From Ovoidimarina sp038744785 (GTDB taxonomy: Bacteria; Pseudomonadota; Alphaproteobacteria; Rhodobacterales; Rhodobacteraceae), in the NCBI GenBank assembly GCA_038744785.1, contig JBCDLX010000001.1:124001-188000 (forward strand): 64,000 nt of DNA. The letters are read 5' to 3'. The notes under the pieces were generated by a model. It was not told the origin of the DNA, searched no databases, and saw only the letters and a program-made list of their open reading frames with translations. The position numbers were made by a program, and so were the translations under genes. Within the stretch, counting starts at the first letter, position 1; the number at the start of each line of letters is the position of its first letter. Positions 50,819 through 59,673 of the stretch are shown here, piece by piece.

Positions 50819-52078
50819 ATGTCGGGGGATAGCGCGATTAGAATGCGGGTGACCATAGCCGGTGCCGGGATCGTCGGGGTATCGACCGGCATCTGGCTAA
50901 AGCGCCTCTCAGACGCAGACGTCACAATCATTGACCGGCTTCCACCCGGCGAAGGGACATCGCACGGCAACGCCGGGGTCCTAGCAGCCTGTTCGGTGGC
51001 CCCGGTCACTGCACCAGGACTTGCCCGCAAGGCACCGCGAATGCTGATGAACCGCGACTTCCCCCTGTTTATGCGGTGGGGATATTTTCCGAAGCTTGCC
51101 CCATGGCTGATGAAGTACCTCGCAAACGCCAACGATTCTGACACGCGCCGGATTGCACGCGGGCTGACCACGATCGTCAGCGACACGGTGGACCAGCATA
51201 AGGCTTTGGTCGCCGGAACCGACGCGGCCGTTTGGGTGACGGAAAGCGATTACTCGTTTGCCTATGCCAGCCGCGCGGCCTTCGAGGCGGATGCATACAC
51301 CTGGGCGCTTCGTCGTGATGCCGGGTTTGAGCCTGTACTTCGCGAAGGCGATGCGTTGCGCGACTTTGAGCCGAGCCTTTCCCCGTCGATCCGGTTCATG
51401 GCGACAATGACGGACCACGGGTTCATTCGCGACCCCGGAGGCTACGTAAAGGCCTTGGCAAAGGAATTTGAGGCATTGGGCGGTACGTTCCGACAAGCAG
51501 AGATCGAAGACTTCGAAGACACAGACGGTCGGGCGACCGCCGTTCTGACATCGAAGGGGCGGTTTGAATGCGACCGCGTCGTCCTTGCTACCGGTGTCTG
51601 GTCGAAACCACTTATGAAAAAGCTCGGTCTGAAAATCCCAATTGAAACTGAACGCGGCTATCACATCGTTTTCCAGGAGGCGGAAGGCGGCCCGGGCCAC
51701 CCGGTCATGGTCGCCAGTGGTAAATTTGTTGCGACACCGATGGCGGCAGGCCTCCGATGCGCCGGTGTCGTCGAGTTCGGAGGGCTTGCCGCAGGGCCGA
51801 ACCAATCGGCGCTCGATCTACTGCGCAGACACACGAAGGCCGCGTTCCCGAACCTGCAGCATGGCCGGGAAATTGAGTGGCTGGGTCACCGGCCTGCCCC
51901 GTCAGACAGCCTCCCATTGATTGGCGAGGTCAGAAATACCGGCATCTATACGGCCTTCGGTCATCATCATATCGGATTGACCGGAGGCCCGAAGACCGGA
52001 AGGATGGTGGCTGGTCTGGTCGCGGATCAGCCGGTGAACACCGATATCGGCGCGTACAGCCCGATGCGGTTTTCGTGA
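50819..52078 (+). CDS. FAD-dependent amine/amino acid oxidoreductase (DadA-like)
   Basis: A 419-aa flavoprotein of the DAO family. N-terminal Rossmann GAGIVGVSTGIWLKR, then a HGNAGVLAA flavin segment and a C-terminal FGHHHIGLTGGPKTG motif. It would oxidise a D-amino acid or secondary amine to an imine and 2-oxo acid. It stands between the ThDP enzyme and the TRAP genes. ATG 50819 is used; ATG 50843 is an alternative closer to the Rossmann motif. Confidence 0.85.
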   Translation: MSGDSAIRMRVTIAGAGIVGVSTGIWLKRLSDADVTIIDRLPPGEGTSHGNAGVLAACSVAPVTAPGLARKAPRMLMNRDFPLFMRWGYFPKLAPWLMKYLANANDSDTRRIARGLTTIVSDTVDQHKALVAGTDAAVWVTESDYSFAYASRAAFEADAYTWALRRDAGFEPVLREGDALRDFEPSLSPSIRFMATMTDHGFIRDPGGYVKALAKEFEALGGTFRQAEIEDFEDTDGRATAVLTSKGRFECDRVVLATGVWSKPLMKKLGLKIPIETERGYHIVFQEAEGGPGHPVMVASGKFVATPMAAGLRCAGVVEFGGLAAGPNQSALDLLRRHTKAAFPNLQHGREIEWLGHRPAPSDSLPLIGEVRNTGIYTAFGHHHIGLTGGPKTGRMVAGLVADQPVNTDIGAYSPMRFS

Positions 52079-52123
52079 CGCAGCGACCCAAAAAATGAAA
52101 ACGGGACCAACAAGGAGAAAGAC

Positions 52124-53101
52124 ATGACAGAGTTGAAAACAACGTTTGCGGCACTCGCCACTTCGGCGCTTGTAGCACTTCCCGCCTTGGCGCAGGAAAA
52201 ATGGGACCTACCCATGGCCTATTCGGGATCAAACTTCCATTCGGTAACGGGGGCCGAGTTTGCCAAATGCGTGACCACCGGCACAGGCGGTGAGATCGAG
52301 ATCACCACGCACCCGTCAGGTTCGCTGTTTGCCGGGGCAGACATCAAGCGCGCCGTGCAGACGGGACAGGTGCCAATCGGTGAACGGCTGCTGTCGGGCC
52401 ATCAAAATGAAAGCGCGATCTTCGGGTGGGATTCGGTGCCGTTCCTCGTGTCGTCCTTCGACGAGCACGACAAGCTTTACGCTGCCGCTAAACCCCATGT
52501 TGACGAGCTCTTGGCCGAACAGAACCTGACGATGCTCTATTCAGTCCCTTGGCCACCTCAAGGGCTGTACTTCAACAAAGAAGTAAACGCCGTGGCCGAT
52601 ATGGAGGGCATCAAGTTCCGGTCCTACAACAACGCCACAGCGCGCCTTGCAGAGTTGACCGGTATGCTGCCTGTCCAGATCGAGGCCGCCGAGATCAGCC
52701 AGGCGTTCGCTACTGGTGTTGCTGAGTCAATGGTGTCCTCGGGAGCCACAGGCTACGACCGGAAGGTCTGGGAAAGCCTGAGCCATTTCTATTCGGTCGA
52801 TGCCTGGTTGCCCAGGAACTACATGCTGATCAACTCGGACGTCTGGGCGGATGTATCGGACACCAACAAGAACGTGATCAACGCCTGCGCCGCGATGGCG
52901 GAATACGCCGGTACGTGGCGCGCGAAAGAGTACACCGGGTTCACGCTTGCAGGTTTGGCGGCAGGTGGAATGGCAGTTCAGCCTGCAGGCGATGCACTGA
53001 TGGGCGAACTGAAAGGTATCGGTGAAACAATGACGTCGGAATGGCTGGAAGCAGCCGGGGAAACCGGTCAGGCCATCGTCGACGCCTTCAACGCGCAGTA
53101 A
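52124..53101 (+). CDS. TRAP transporter solute-binding protein (DctP family)
   Basis: A 325-aa periplasmic binding protein with a signal peptide (MTELKTTFAALATSALVALPALAQ). The carboxylate-binding Arg fits GIKFRSYNN and the family motif region around GLYFNKEV is present. It delivers an organic acid, probably the substrate of the surrounding enzymes, to the DctQ-DctM membrane pair. It follows the FAD gene by 45 bp. A hairpin separates it from dctQ. Confidence 0.9.
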   Translation: MTELKTTFAALATSALVALPALAQEKWDLPMAYSGSNFHSVTGAEFAKCVTTGTGGEIEITTHPSGSLFAGADIKRAVQTGQVPIGERLLSGHQNESAIFGWDSVPFLVSSFDEHDKLYAAAKPHVDELLAEQNLTMLYSVPWPPQGLYFNKEVNAVADMEGIKFRSYNNATARLAELTGMLPVQIEAAEISQAFATGVAESMVSSGATGYDRKVWESLSHFYSVDAWLPRNYMLINSDVWADVSDTNKNVINACAAMAEYAGTWRAKEYTGFTLAGLAAGGMAVQPAGDALMGELKGIGETMTSEWLEAAGETGQAIVDAFNAQ

Positions 53102-53111
53102 TCGCGCCCAG

Positions 53112-53141
53112 CCCGAACCGGCACGATTTGCTCGGTTCGGG
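53112..53141 (+). other. Intercistronic hairpin between TRAP dctP and dctQ
   Basis: CCCGAACCG (53112-53120) pairs perfectly with CGGTTCGGG (53133-53141) across 12 bases, in the 67-bp gap after the binding-protein gene. No U-tract follows. Such stem-loops usually protect the 3' end of the binding-protein message or partly terminate, giving more binding protein than permease. Confidence 0.6.
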
Positions 53142-53168
53142 TGTCCTTCCATCAGTGGAGACCGCCAA

Positions 53169-53705
53169 ATGACCGCTGTGCTGCGTGGCCTGCGCCGCGT
53201 CCTTGATTTCATATATCTCGCCGCGGGCGTTCTGGCCGCACTATGTCTGGTTGCGATCCTCTTGTTGATCGTGGCGCAGATGATTGCCCGCTGGACCGGA
53301 GAGATCTTTCCAGGGGCCGCGAACTACGCCGGCTATGCGATGGCGGCGGCAAGCTTTTTTGCGTTTGCCAACGCACTAAACCGAGGCTCGCATATCCGGG
53401 TCTCTCTGGTTTTGAATGCCGTTCCAAAGGGCGCCCGCCGCTTTATGGAGATTTGGTGTTTCGCGATCGCGGCGGCGGTAATGTGGTATTTCACCTATTA
53501 CGCCTACTGGTTCACCTATTGGTCCTGGAAGTTCAACGAAGTCAGTCAGGCGCAGGACGCGACCCCGCTCTGGATCCCGCAATCGGTGATGGTCATCGGC
53601 GGCGGCATTCTGGCAATCGCCCTGACGGATCACCTGGTTCACGTAGTCTTCCGGGGCAACCACCGGATCCGGCGCGACCTCGTCGATCAGAGCTTTGCGG
53701 AGTAA
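53169..53705 (+). CDS. TRAP transporter small permease (DctQ family)
   Basis: A 178-aa membrane protein with four hydrophobic helices (about 14-42, 50-72, 90-112, 135-158). It is the small subunit that joins DctM in the Na+-coupled TRAP transporter. It lies 6 bp before dctM and after the dctP hairpin. Confidence 0.9.
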   Translation: MTAVLRGLRRVLDFIYLAAGVLAALCLVAILLLIVAQMIARWTGEIFPGAANYAGYAMAAASFFAFANALNRGSHIRVSLVLNAVPKGARRFMEIWCFAIAAAVMWYFTYYAYWFTYWSWKFNEVSQAQDATPLWIPQSVMVIGGGILAIALTDHLVHVVFRGNHRIRRDLVDQSFAE

Positions 53706-53711
53706 GGGGCG

Positions 53712-55019
53712 ATGGAAGAACTCTACGCGATATCCCTGTTTCTTTTCATCCTGTTCCTGCTTCTGGGAACCGGGGTTTGGGTCGGCCTTGCCTTGATGGG
53801 CGTTGCCTGGGTGGGGATGGAGCTCTTCACGTCGCGCCCCGTCGGCGACACGATGATCACGACTGTCTGGGCGTCGTCCTCAAGCTGGACGCTCACCGCC
53901 TTGCCCCTGTTTATCTGGATGGGGGAAATTCTGTTTCGCACGCGCCTCTCGGAGGACATGTTTCGCGGGCTGTCGCCTTGGCTGGCGCGGTTGCCGGGCG
54001 GGTTGGTGCACACAAATATCGTTGGTTGTACCGTGTTTGCCGCTGTGTCGGGTTCGTCGGCAGCAACACTGACGACCGTCGGCAAGATGTCCATCCCAGA
54101 ACTTCGCGCACGCGATTATCCCGAACGGATCGTGATCGGCACGCTTGCGGGCGCTGCGACACTTGGGCTGATGATCCCGCCGTCGCTTGCGCTGATCGTC
54201 TACGGCGTCACCGTAAACGAAAGCATCACGCAGCTTTTCTTCGCTGGCGTTTTTCCCGGTTTGTGCCTTGCTTTGATGTTCATGGCCTATGTAGCCATTT
54301 TTTCGAAGGTCTCGAGCAAATGGAATCCAACTCAGGAAACCGGATTGTCGTTCGGTGAAAAGCTTCGGAACTCCCGCTTCTTGATCCCGGTCCTGTGCCT
54401 GATCTTCGTCGTCATCGGATCGATGTACGCAGGCTATGCGACTGCGACAGAAGCCGCCGCCATTGGCGTGATCGGCGCGCTTGTTCTTGCGGCAAGCCAG
54501 GGATCGTTGACTTGGTCGACCTTCACCGAAAGCCTGATGGGCGCCACACGGACATCGGCCATGATCGCCCTGATCCTCGCGGGGGCCGCGTTCCTGAAAC
54601 TTGCGATGGGCTTTACGGGACTGCCACGCGCCCTTGCGGACGGTATCGCGACGATGGAGCTGTCGCGGTTCGAGCTTTTGATGATCCTGATGGTATTTTA
54701 CATCGTCCTTGGCATGTTTCTGGACGGCATCTCATCGGTCGTTCTGACCATGGCCGTGGTCGAGCCCATGGTCCGAGAGGCCGGGATCGACCTGATCTGG
54801 TTCGGCATCTTCGTCGTTGTCGTGGTGGAGATGGCGCAGATTACCCCACCCATCGGGTTCAACCTTTTTGTCCTGCAAGGCATGACCGAACACGAGATGG
54901 GTTACATCACCCGTGCCGCGTTCCCGATGTTCATGATCATGGTACTGATGTGCTTTGTTCTAATCTGGTTCCCGGACATCGCGATGTGGCTACCTGAAAC
55001 GATGCGACAGGCACCCTGA
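53712..55019 (+). CDS. TRAP transporter large permease (DctM family)
   Basis: A 435-aa polytopic protein with about 12 hydrophobic segments. Typical DctM features include a WMGEILFRTRLSEDMF segment, VSGSSAATLTTVGKM, GLMIPPSLALIVYG and ITPPIGFNLFVLQG. It forms the transport channel. Together with the preceding two genes it makes a complete TRAP system for the island. Confidence 0.95.
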   Translation: MEELYAISLFLFILFLLLGTGVWVGLALMGVAWVGMELFTSRPVGDTMITTVWASSSSWTLTALPLFIWMGEILFRTRLSEDMFRGLSPWLARLPGGLVHTNIVGCTVFAAVSGSSAATLTTVGKMSIPELRARDYPERIVIGTLAGAATLGLMIPPSLALIVYGVTVNESITQLFFAGVFPGLCLALMFMAYVAIFSKVSSKWNPTQETGLSFGEKLRNSRFLIPVLCLIFVVIGSMYAGYATATEAAAIGVIGALVLAASQGSLTWSTFTESLMGATRTSAMIALILAGAAFLKLAMGFTGLPRALADGIATMELSRFELLMILMVFYIVLGMFLDGISSVVLTMAVVEPMVREAGIDLIWFGIFVVVVVEMAQITPPIGFNLFVLQGMTEHEMGYITRAAFPMFMIMVLMCFVLIWFPDIAMWLPETMRQAP

Positions 55020-55022
55020 CGC

Positions 55023-55949
55023 GTGGTCAGGTTGCTCGTCTGGCTGGGGCGTCAGGGGCGCTCTTGCCTGATTGCAGGGCTTTTCGCCGGGCTCCTGTTT
55101 CCAACCGCGGCCGAAGTGTTGCGACCTTGGATCGGGCATATGGTTGCTGCGTTGCTGATCGTCACCGGTGCAAGGGTCGGCTCAAACGCAGCCTTTGGGC
55201 ACCTTGGCGCGCTTCGGCCCACGCTTTGGCGGGTTTTCGCGCTTCAAGTTGTCCTGCCGCTTGTGGCGCTTGCAGCCCTCGCAGGGTCTGGATTGCTGGA
55301 CATACCATTTGCGCTTGCCGTCGCATTGATGCTGTCCGCGCCATCCGTGACCGGTGCCCCAAACTTCGCCGCCATGGTCGGGCTCGACCCCGCGCCCGGG
55401 ATGCGGATACTCGTGCTGGGAACGGCGCTTTTTCCGCTGACGGCGCTTCCGGTCTTTCTGCTGCTGGATCCGGTCGGCGGCGATACATTCGGCGCGCTGT
55501 CTTTGTCATTGAACCTGCTTGTCGCAATTCTTCTATCGGTCGGGCTTGGATTTGCGATCCGCTGGTTTCGCCCAACACTTGGCGAGCGGCAGGCGCAAGG
55601 CGCGCTTGATGGGTTGGCGGCCCTGCTGCTTGCCGTTGTTGTCGTTGGATTGATGAGCGCCATTGGCCCGCTTGCGCGCACGGACCCGGCGACGTTAGGC
55701 GCATGGCTTCTAGCGGCGCTTGGGATCAATTTCGGGCTGGTTCTGGCGACCCTGTTTCTTTGCCTGCGATTTGGCATCGCAGAGCCCGCCGCCACCGCCG
55801 TTTACGCGGGAAACCGCAACATCGCGCTGTTTCTGATCGTCCTACCTGCCGATGTCGCAGCACCCTTGATGATCTTCATCGGATGCTACCAGGTGCCCAT
55901 GTACCTGACACCAATCCTTCTGGGACGGCTGCGGCCCTTAATGCCCTAA
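55023..55949 (+). CDS. Bile acid:sodium symporter-like (SBF) permease
   Basis: A 308-aa membrane protein with about ten hydrophobic segments (BASS/SBF-like fold, e.g. VALMLSAPSVTGAPNFAAMVG, YAGNRNIALFLIVLP). The start is GTG at 55023, 3 bp after the dctM stop. It may import or export a related organic acid. The family call is by overall appearance and moderately certain. Confidence 0.7.
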   Translation: MVRLLVWLGRQGRSCLIAGLFAGLLFPTAAEVLRPWIGHMVAALLIVTGARVGSNAAFGHLGALRPTLWRVFALQVVLPLVALAALAGSGLLDIPFALAVALMLSAPSVTGAPNFAAMVGLDPAPGMRILVLGTALFPLTALPVFLLLDPVGGDTFGALSLSLNLLVAILLSVGLGFAIRWFRPTLGERQAQGALDGLAALLLAVVVVGLMSAIGPLARTDPATLGAWLLAALGINFGLVLATLFLCLRFGIAEPAATAVYAGNRNIALFLIVLPADVAAPLMIFIGCYQVPMYLTPILLGRLRPLMP

Positions 55950-56007
55950 CAGGGTGCGTCAGTAAGATTCGGCATCCCAATTCAAGAGATCGGGCCAAAT
56001 ATCCACC

Positions 56008-57402
56008 CTATGCCGCCCCCTCTGCCATATGCGTTCGCACCCTATCGCGCCAGGCAGCGGCGTAGGCGGGAAGCCCCGCTTGAACGTCCCGGCGCGGCGG
56101 AACCTCGACAACCGGCCGATCAGCACGCGTGCCACCGACCAACAAGGCCGCGCCCACGCTCGTGCCCGTCGTCCCCCCCGCCGCAATCGTGTTCCGTCCC
56201 GTCGCTGCCTCTAGCATGTCTAGGTACAGCCGATTTTGGCCAAACGGCCCCTCCACAATTATCGGTCCGGACGCCGCGATCAGGTCTAGGGACACTGATG
56301 TCATCAAGGCAAGGTAGTAGGACAACGCGGCAGACTTCTCTTGCGGCGAAGCCGTCTCATCGCTCCAGCCGCCTTTGATGCCTTGATATGGACCCGAGGT
56401 TGGCTCAACCGACGGCATAAAGAACAGGCGTCCAGACGTGACCCGTGCAATCGCGGCGTCATCCGGTTGCGCCGTCTCGTGCGCCAGCAATTCAAATTCC
56501 CGTCCGCCAATGAAACGCGCAGACGGAACCGGGCGTCCCATCGCGTCGACATTCACCAGCGTGTCACGCTCGGGCGTCAGATCGACCTTGGCACCACCAA
56601 CACCCATCGAGATCACCCAGGTGCCCGTTGAAACCACAGCGAACGGGGGCGTGCGGTCCAGAAGATGCGGCAATAGCGACGCGTTCGAATCGTGAATTCC
56701 GCAATAGACGGGGGTTTCGGCGGACAGACCGGTCGCACGTGAGATTTCCGGCAGTACCGGACCAAGGCACGTGTCAGCCGGCGTGACCGGCGCCATCCGC
56801 CCCGCCAATCCAAGCGTTTCTACAAGACCACTGAACGCGCCCGCATAGGGCGCCCAAAGATCGGTGTGCGTCCCAAGCGAGGACGGATCACATCGCACAC
56901 TGCCGGACAAACGCCCGGACCAGAACTGGGGATATGTCGCGACCAGAGCCGTCCGGCTATCTAGCCCGGCTTGCGTTTCAAACAGCCAGTGGATCTGGGC
57001 CCCAAGGTTCAGTCCCATCGGCAGGCGCGGCGACCCGGTTTCCGTAAAATCTGGACGCAAGGCGTCATAGGCCGCGGCTAGATCATCCGGTCCTGTGTGC
57101 TCGTAATCCAAAACCGGGCAAGCCAGCCCGCCATCCGCGTTCAGGAGAACACCCGACGCCCCATGCGTCGTAACACTGATCGCGTCGACCCCGTGCGCTG
57201 CCTGAAGGTCTGACAGGCCGTCCATCATAAAAGACCAGATACCGTCCACGTCGAAATGGGGATAAGGCGCAGCATCCTTGACCGCGTTCGGCCGGGTCAA
57301 CACCGCGATCTCCTGCATGTTCACGCCGTCGACCAGGGCCAGCTTAGCGTTTGTCTTGCCGATGTCGATCACTGCGACGTGGGGGGCGGCGCGGCGCGTC
57401 AC
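56008..57402 (-). CDS. rhaK: Rhamnose-locus sugar kinase (FGGY family)
   Basis: A 464-aa FGGY carbohydrate kinase. N-terminal phosphate motif VIDIGKTNAKLALVD, middle VSTGTWVISMGV, and a C-terminal AAGGTTGTSVGAALL adenosine region. Rhizobial RhaK phosphorylates the rhamnose-derived ketose and is also needed for transport in Rhizobium leguminosarum. GTG start at 57402 overlaps the rhaU stop (GTGA). It is last in the minus-strand operon and converges with the SBF gene. Confidence 0.9.
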   Translation of the reverse strand: MTRRAAPHVAVIDIGKTNAKLALVDGVNMQEIAVLTRPNAVKDAAPYPHFDVDGIWSFMMDGLSDLQAAHGVDAISVTTHGASGVLLNADGGLACPVLDYEHTGPDDLAAAYDALRPDFTETGSPRLPMGLNLGAQIHWLFETQAGLDSRTALVATYPQFWSGRLSGSVRCDPSSLGTHTDLWAPYAGAFSGLVETLGLAGRMAPVTPADTCLGPVLPEISRATGLSAETPVYCGIHDSNASLLPHLLDRTPPFAVVSTGTWVISMGVGGAKVDLTPERDTLVNVDAMGRPVPSARFIGGREFELLAHETAQPDDAAIARVTSGRLFFMPSVEPTSGPYQGIKGGWSDETASPQEKSAALSYYLALMTSVSLDLIAASGPIIVEGPFGQNRLYLDMLEAATGRNTIAAGGTTGTSVGAALLVGGTRADRPVVEVPPRRDVQAGLPAYAAAWRDRVRTHMAEGAA

Positions 57403-57713
57403 GGCAAGTGAAACATCGTTTGAAGCGGCACAACCACGGGCATGTTGCCTGGCGCCGTTGCCATAATATCGGCCATATGGGCCCACCACAGCTGCATGAT
57501 CTCATGTTCTGGAAGCTGCGCCATCGTGTGATCATCGGTCCGCCACAGGACCCCAAACAGACAATGGGTCTCTTCGTCGAGATGGATCGAGTAGTCTGAG
57601 ATCCCGGCATCCTTCAGAAGCGTCACCAGTTCCGGCCAGATCTCATCATGGCGTTTCTTGTATTCCGCCTGGCAACCGGGGTTCAGCTGCATTCTGAACG
57701 CAAATTTTTCCAT
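57399..57713 (-). CDS. rhaU: L-rhamnose mutarotase
   Basis: A 104-aa mutarotase of the RhaM/RhaU family that interconverts rhamnose anomers. Family sequence begins MEKFAFRMQLNPGCQAEYKKRHDEIWPEL; GISDYSIHLDEETHCLFGVLW and QLWWAHMADIM follow. The start at 57713 shares one base with the rhaQ stop. It is coupled to rhaK by GTGA. Length is normal. Confidence 0.94.
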   Translation of the reverse strand: MEKFAFRMQLNPGCQAEYKKRHDEIWPELVTLLKDAGISDYSIHLDEETHCLFGVLWRTDDHTMAQLPEHEIMQLWWAHMADIMATAPGNMPVVVPLQTMFHLP

Positions 57714-58696
57714 CAGGCGCGCCACATCTGCCAAAGCCTTGGAAGGGCGATCACACCGATCAAAAGGCATCCAATGAAGATCGACATGACGATCCCCGGC
57801 ACGTTCAATAGTCCCAGGCCAAACGTCACCAGACCCATGACAAAGGCCGCAATAACCACACCCGGGATCGAACCCGATCCGCCAAGGATGTTGACGCCGC
57901 CCAGGACCACCATTGTCACAATCTCAAGCTCCCAACCAAACGCGATCGACGGCCGGGTCGAGCCCAGCCGTGAGGTCAGGCAAACAGCGGCGACACCGGA
58001 CATCAGCCCGGTCAGCAGGAACAATATGAACTTAACCCGCGCAACCCGGATGCCCGAGAACATCGCGCCGGTCGGATTGTTGCCAATGGCAAAAACGGCC
58101 CGTCCGAAATTGGTGCGGTGCAGCAAAACGCCGTAGATCAGGGCCAGGATTGCAAACAACACGAACTCGAAGCTGATCACCCACCAAACGTATCCCTGGC
58201 CGAAATAGGCAAAATCCGCTGGGTAGCCGCGATAGGCCTGATCGCCGAGCACGATGTACGAGATGCCACGAAAGAGGCTCATCGTGCCGATTGTGACAAC
58301 GATTGAGGGCAGGCCAAGGCCGGTGACAAGAACGCCGTTGAACGCACCGCATGCAAGCCCCGTGCCCAGCCCGATCATAACGATCATCGCCGTGCTGACA
58401 TCGAACTGTGCTGCGGCCCCCATGGCCGTCGACGCCAGTGCGATAATCGACGCGACGGATAAATCGATTTCGCCCGCAATGATCAGCATCGCCATTGCAA
58501 AGGCAATCATTGCCTTCTCGGTGAAATTGAACGTGGCATCAGAAAGGTTCCAAGCGTTCAAAAAGTAGGGAGAGGCAAAGCTGTTGACGGTAAAGATCCC
58601 GATCGCAACGGCGAGCAGAAGTGTTTCCCAGCTCTTGATCGCGCGGTTGACTGGGCTTTCCAGCCGGTTTGGAATGGAACGGGTCGCGTCGGTCAT
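57713..58696 (-). CDS. rhaQ: Rhamnose ABC transporter permease
   Basis: A 327-aa permease of the ribose/RbsC type with about 8-10 membrane helices. It has the IIAGEIDLSVASIIALAS and IGTMSLFRGISYIVLG blocks and the GGVNILGGSGSIPGVVIAA coupling region. ATG at 58696 overlaps the preceding permease stop (ATGA). Placed as Q by the rhizobial order S-T-P-Q-U-K. Confidence 0.9.
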   Translation of the reverse strand: MTDATRSIPNRLESPVNRAIKSWETLLLAVAIGIFTVNSFASPYFLNAWNLSDATFNFTEKAMIAFAMAMLIIAGEIDLSVASIIALASTAMGAAAQFDVSTAMIVMIGLGTGLACGAFNGVLVTGLGLPSIVVTIGTMSLFRGISYIVLGDQAYRGYPADFAYFGQGYVWWVISFEFVLFAILALIYGVLLHRTNFGRAVFAIGNNPTGAMFSGIRVARVKFILFLLTGLMSGVAAVCLTSRLGSTRPSIAFGWELEIVTMVVLGGVNILGGSGSIPGVVIAAFVMGLVTFGLGLLNVPGIVMSIFIGCLLIGVIALPRLWQMWRA

Positions 58697-59673
58697 CCGG
58701 CACCCTCCGCCTTTCGCAATATAATCCGACCCTTGGTTCTTTGCGCGCGCGCATTGAACGCAACAGCGATGACAATGGCACTGCCCGAGATTGCCAGCTG
58801 CCAGAAGGGCGAGATTCCGATGACGGGCAGTGCGTTCTTCACGATCCCAAGAAACAGAGCGCCCAGGATCGCGCCAACGACCGTACCGGCCCCACCCGCA
58901 ATCGAAATACCGCCGATCACGCAAGCCGCCACTACTTCAAGCTCGAACCCTCCGGCGATGTCAACATACGCTACCGAGTACCGCGCGACCCACAGATACC
59001 CGGTCAATCCCGCCAGCGTTCCCGAAACTACGAAAGCCATGAACTGGGTTCGTCCGACGTCGATACCCGTATAAACGGCCGCGTGCGGATTGCCGCCCAC
59101 AGCGTAAAATGCCCTCCCCAAAGGTGTGCGGGCAACCACAAGGACGAAAAGAACTGCCACCACGATCGCAATCCAGCTTAGCACCGGCAGCCCTGCGATC
59201 TCGACCCTCGGGAACCCTGTGAAGGCCGGGCTCATCTCGTGTGCGTTGATCCATTCCCCGTCCGAGATCAAAAAGATCACCCCACGAAATATGGTCATGG
59301 TCCCCAACGTCACAACAATCGGAGGGATTGAAAGCGTCCAGACCAACACCCCGTTGATCGCACCAAGGGCAGTGCCAAGGAGCATCGCAACAACCAGAAT
59401 CGCAGCCACCGGTAGACCGGGCAGCGCCACATTCAGCATCGCGCAAACCATACCCGTCAGCGCCAGGTTGGCGGCCACTGAAAGATCAATGCACCTGGTC
59501 AGGATCACTAGCGCCTGCCCAATGGCCAATATGATCAGCGGCGCGGTGTCGTTGAACACATTGGCCAGGTTCGATGAAGCCGCAAAACCGGGAAACCGGA
59601 CCGCAATCAGCACTAACAGCCCGGCGATCACTCCAAAAAGCAGGGCTTCCCTGGATCGCAGAAACGTGCTCAC
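58693..59673 (-). CDS. rhaP: Rhamnose ABC transporter permease
   Basis: A 326-aa RbsC-type permease paralogous to the next gene: ILTRCIDLSVAANLALTG, VTLGTMTIFRGVIFLIS and GGISIAGGAGTVVGAILGA. The two probably form a heterodimer channel. Coupled to rhaQ downstream; its start at 59673 overlaps the rhaT stop at 59670. Confidence 0.9.
   Translation of the reverse strand: MSTFLRSREALLFGVIAGLLVLIAVRFPGFAASSNLANVFNDTAPLIILAIGQALVILTRCIDLSVAANLALTGMVCAMLNVALPGLPVAAILVVAMLLGTALGAINGVLVWTLSIPPIVVTLGTMTIFRGVIFLISDGEWINAHEMSPAFTGFPRVEIAGLPVLSWIAIVVAVLFVLVVARTPLGRAFYAVGGNPHAAVYTGIDVGRTQFMAFVVSGTLAGLTGYLWVARYSVAYVDIAGGFELEVVAACVIGGISIAGGAGTVVGAILGALFLGIVKNALPVIGISPFWQLAISGSAIVIAVAFNARAQRTKGRIILRKAEGAG

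Noticed and set aside
53243..54358. 371-codon plus-strand frame across dctQ and dctM
   Set aside because: It overlaps two clear TRAP genes in a different frame and has Arg/Gly-rich composition typical of out-of-frame GC-rich DNA.
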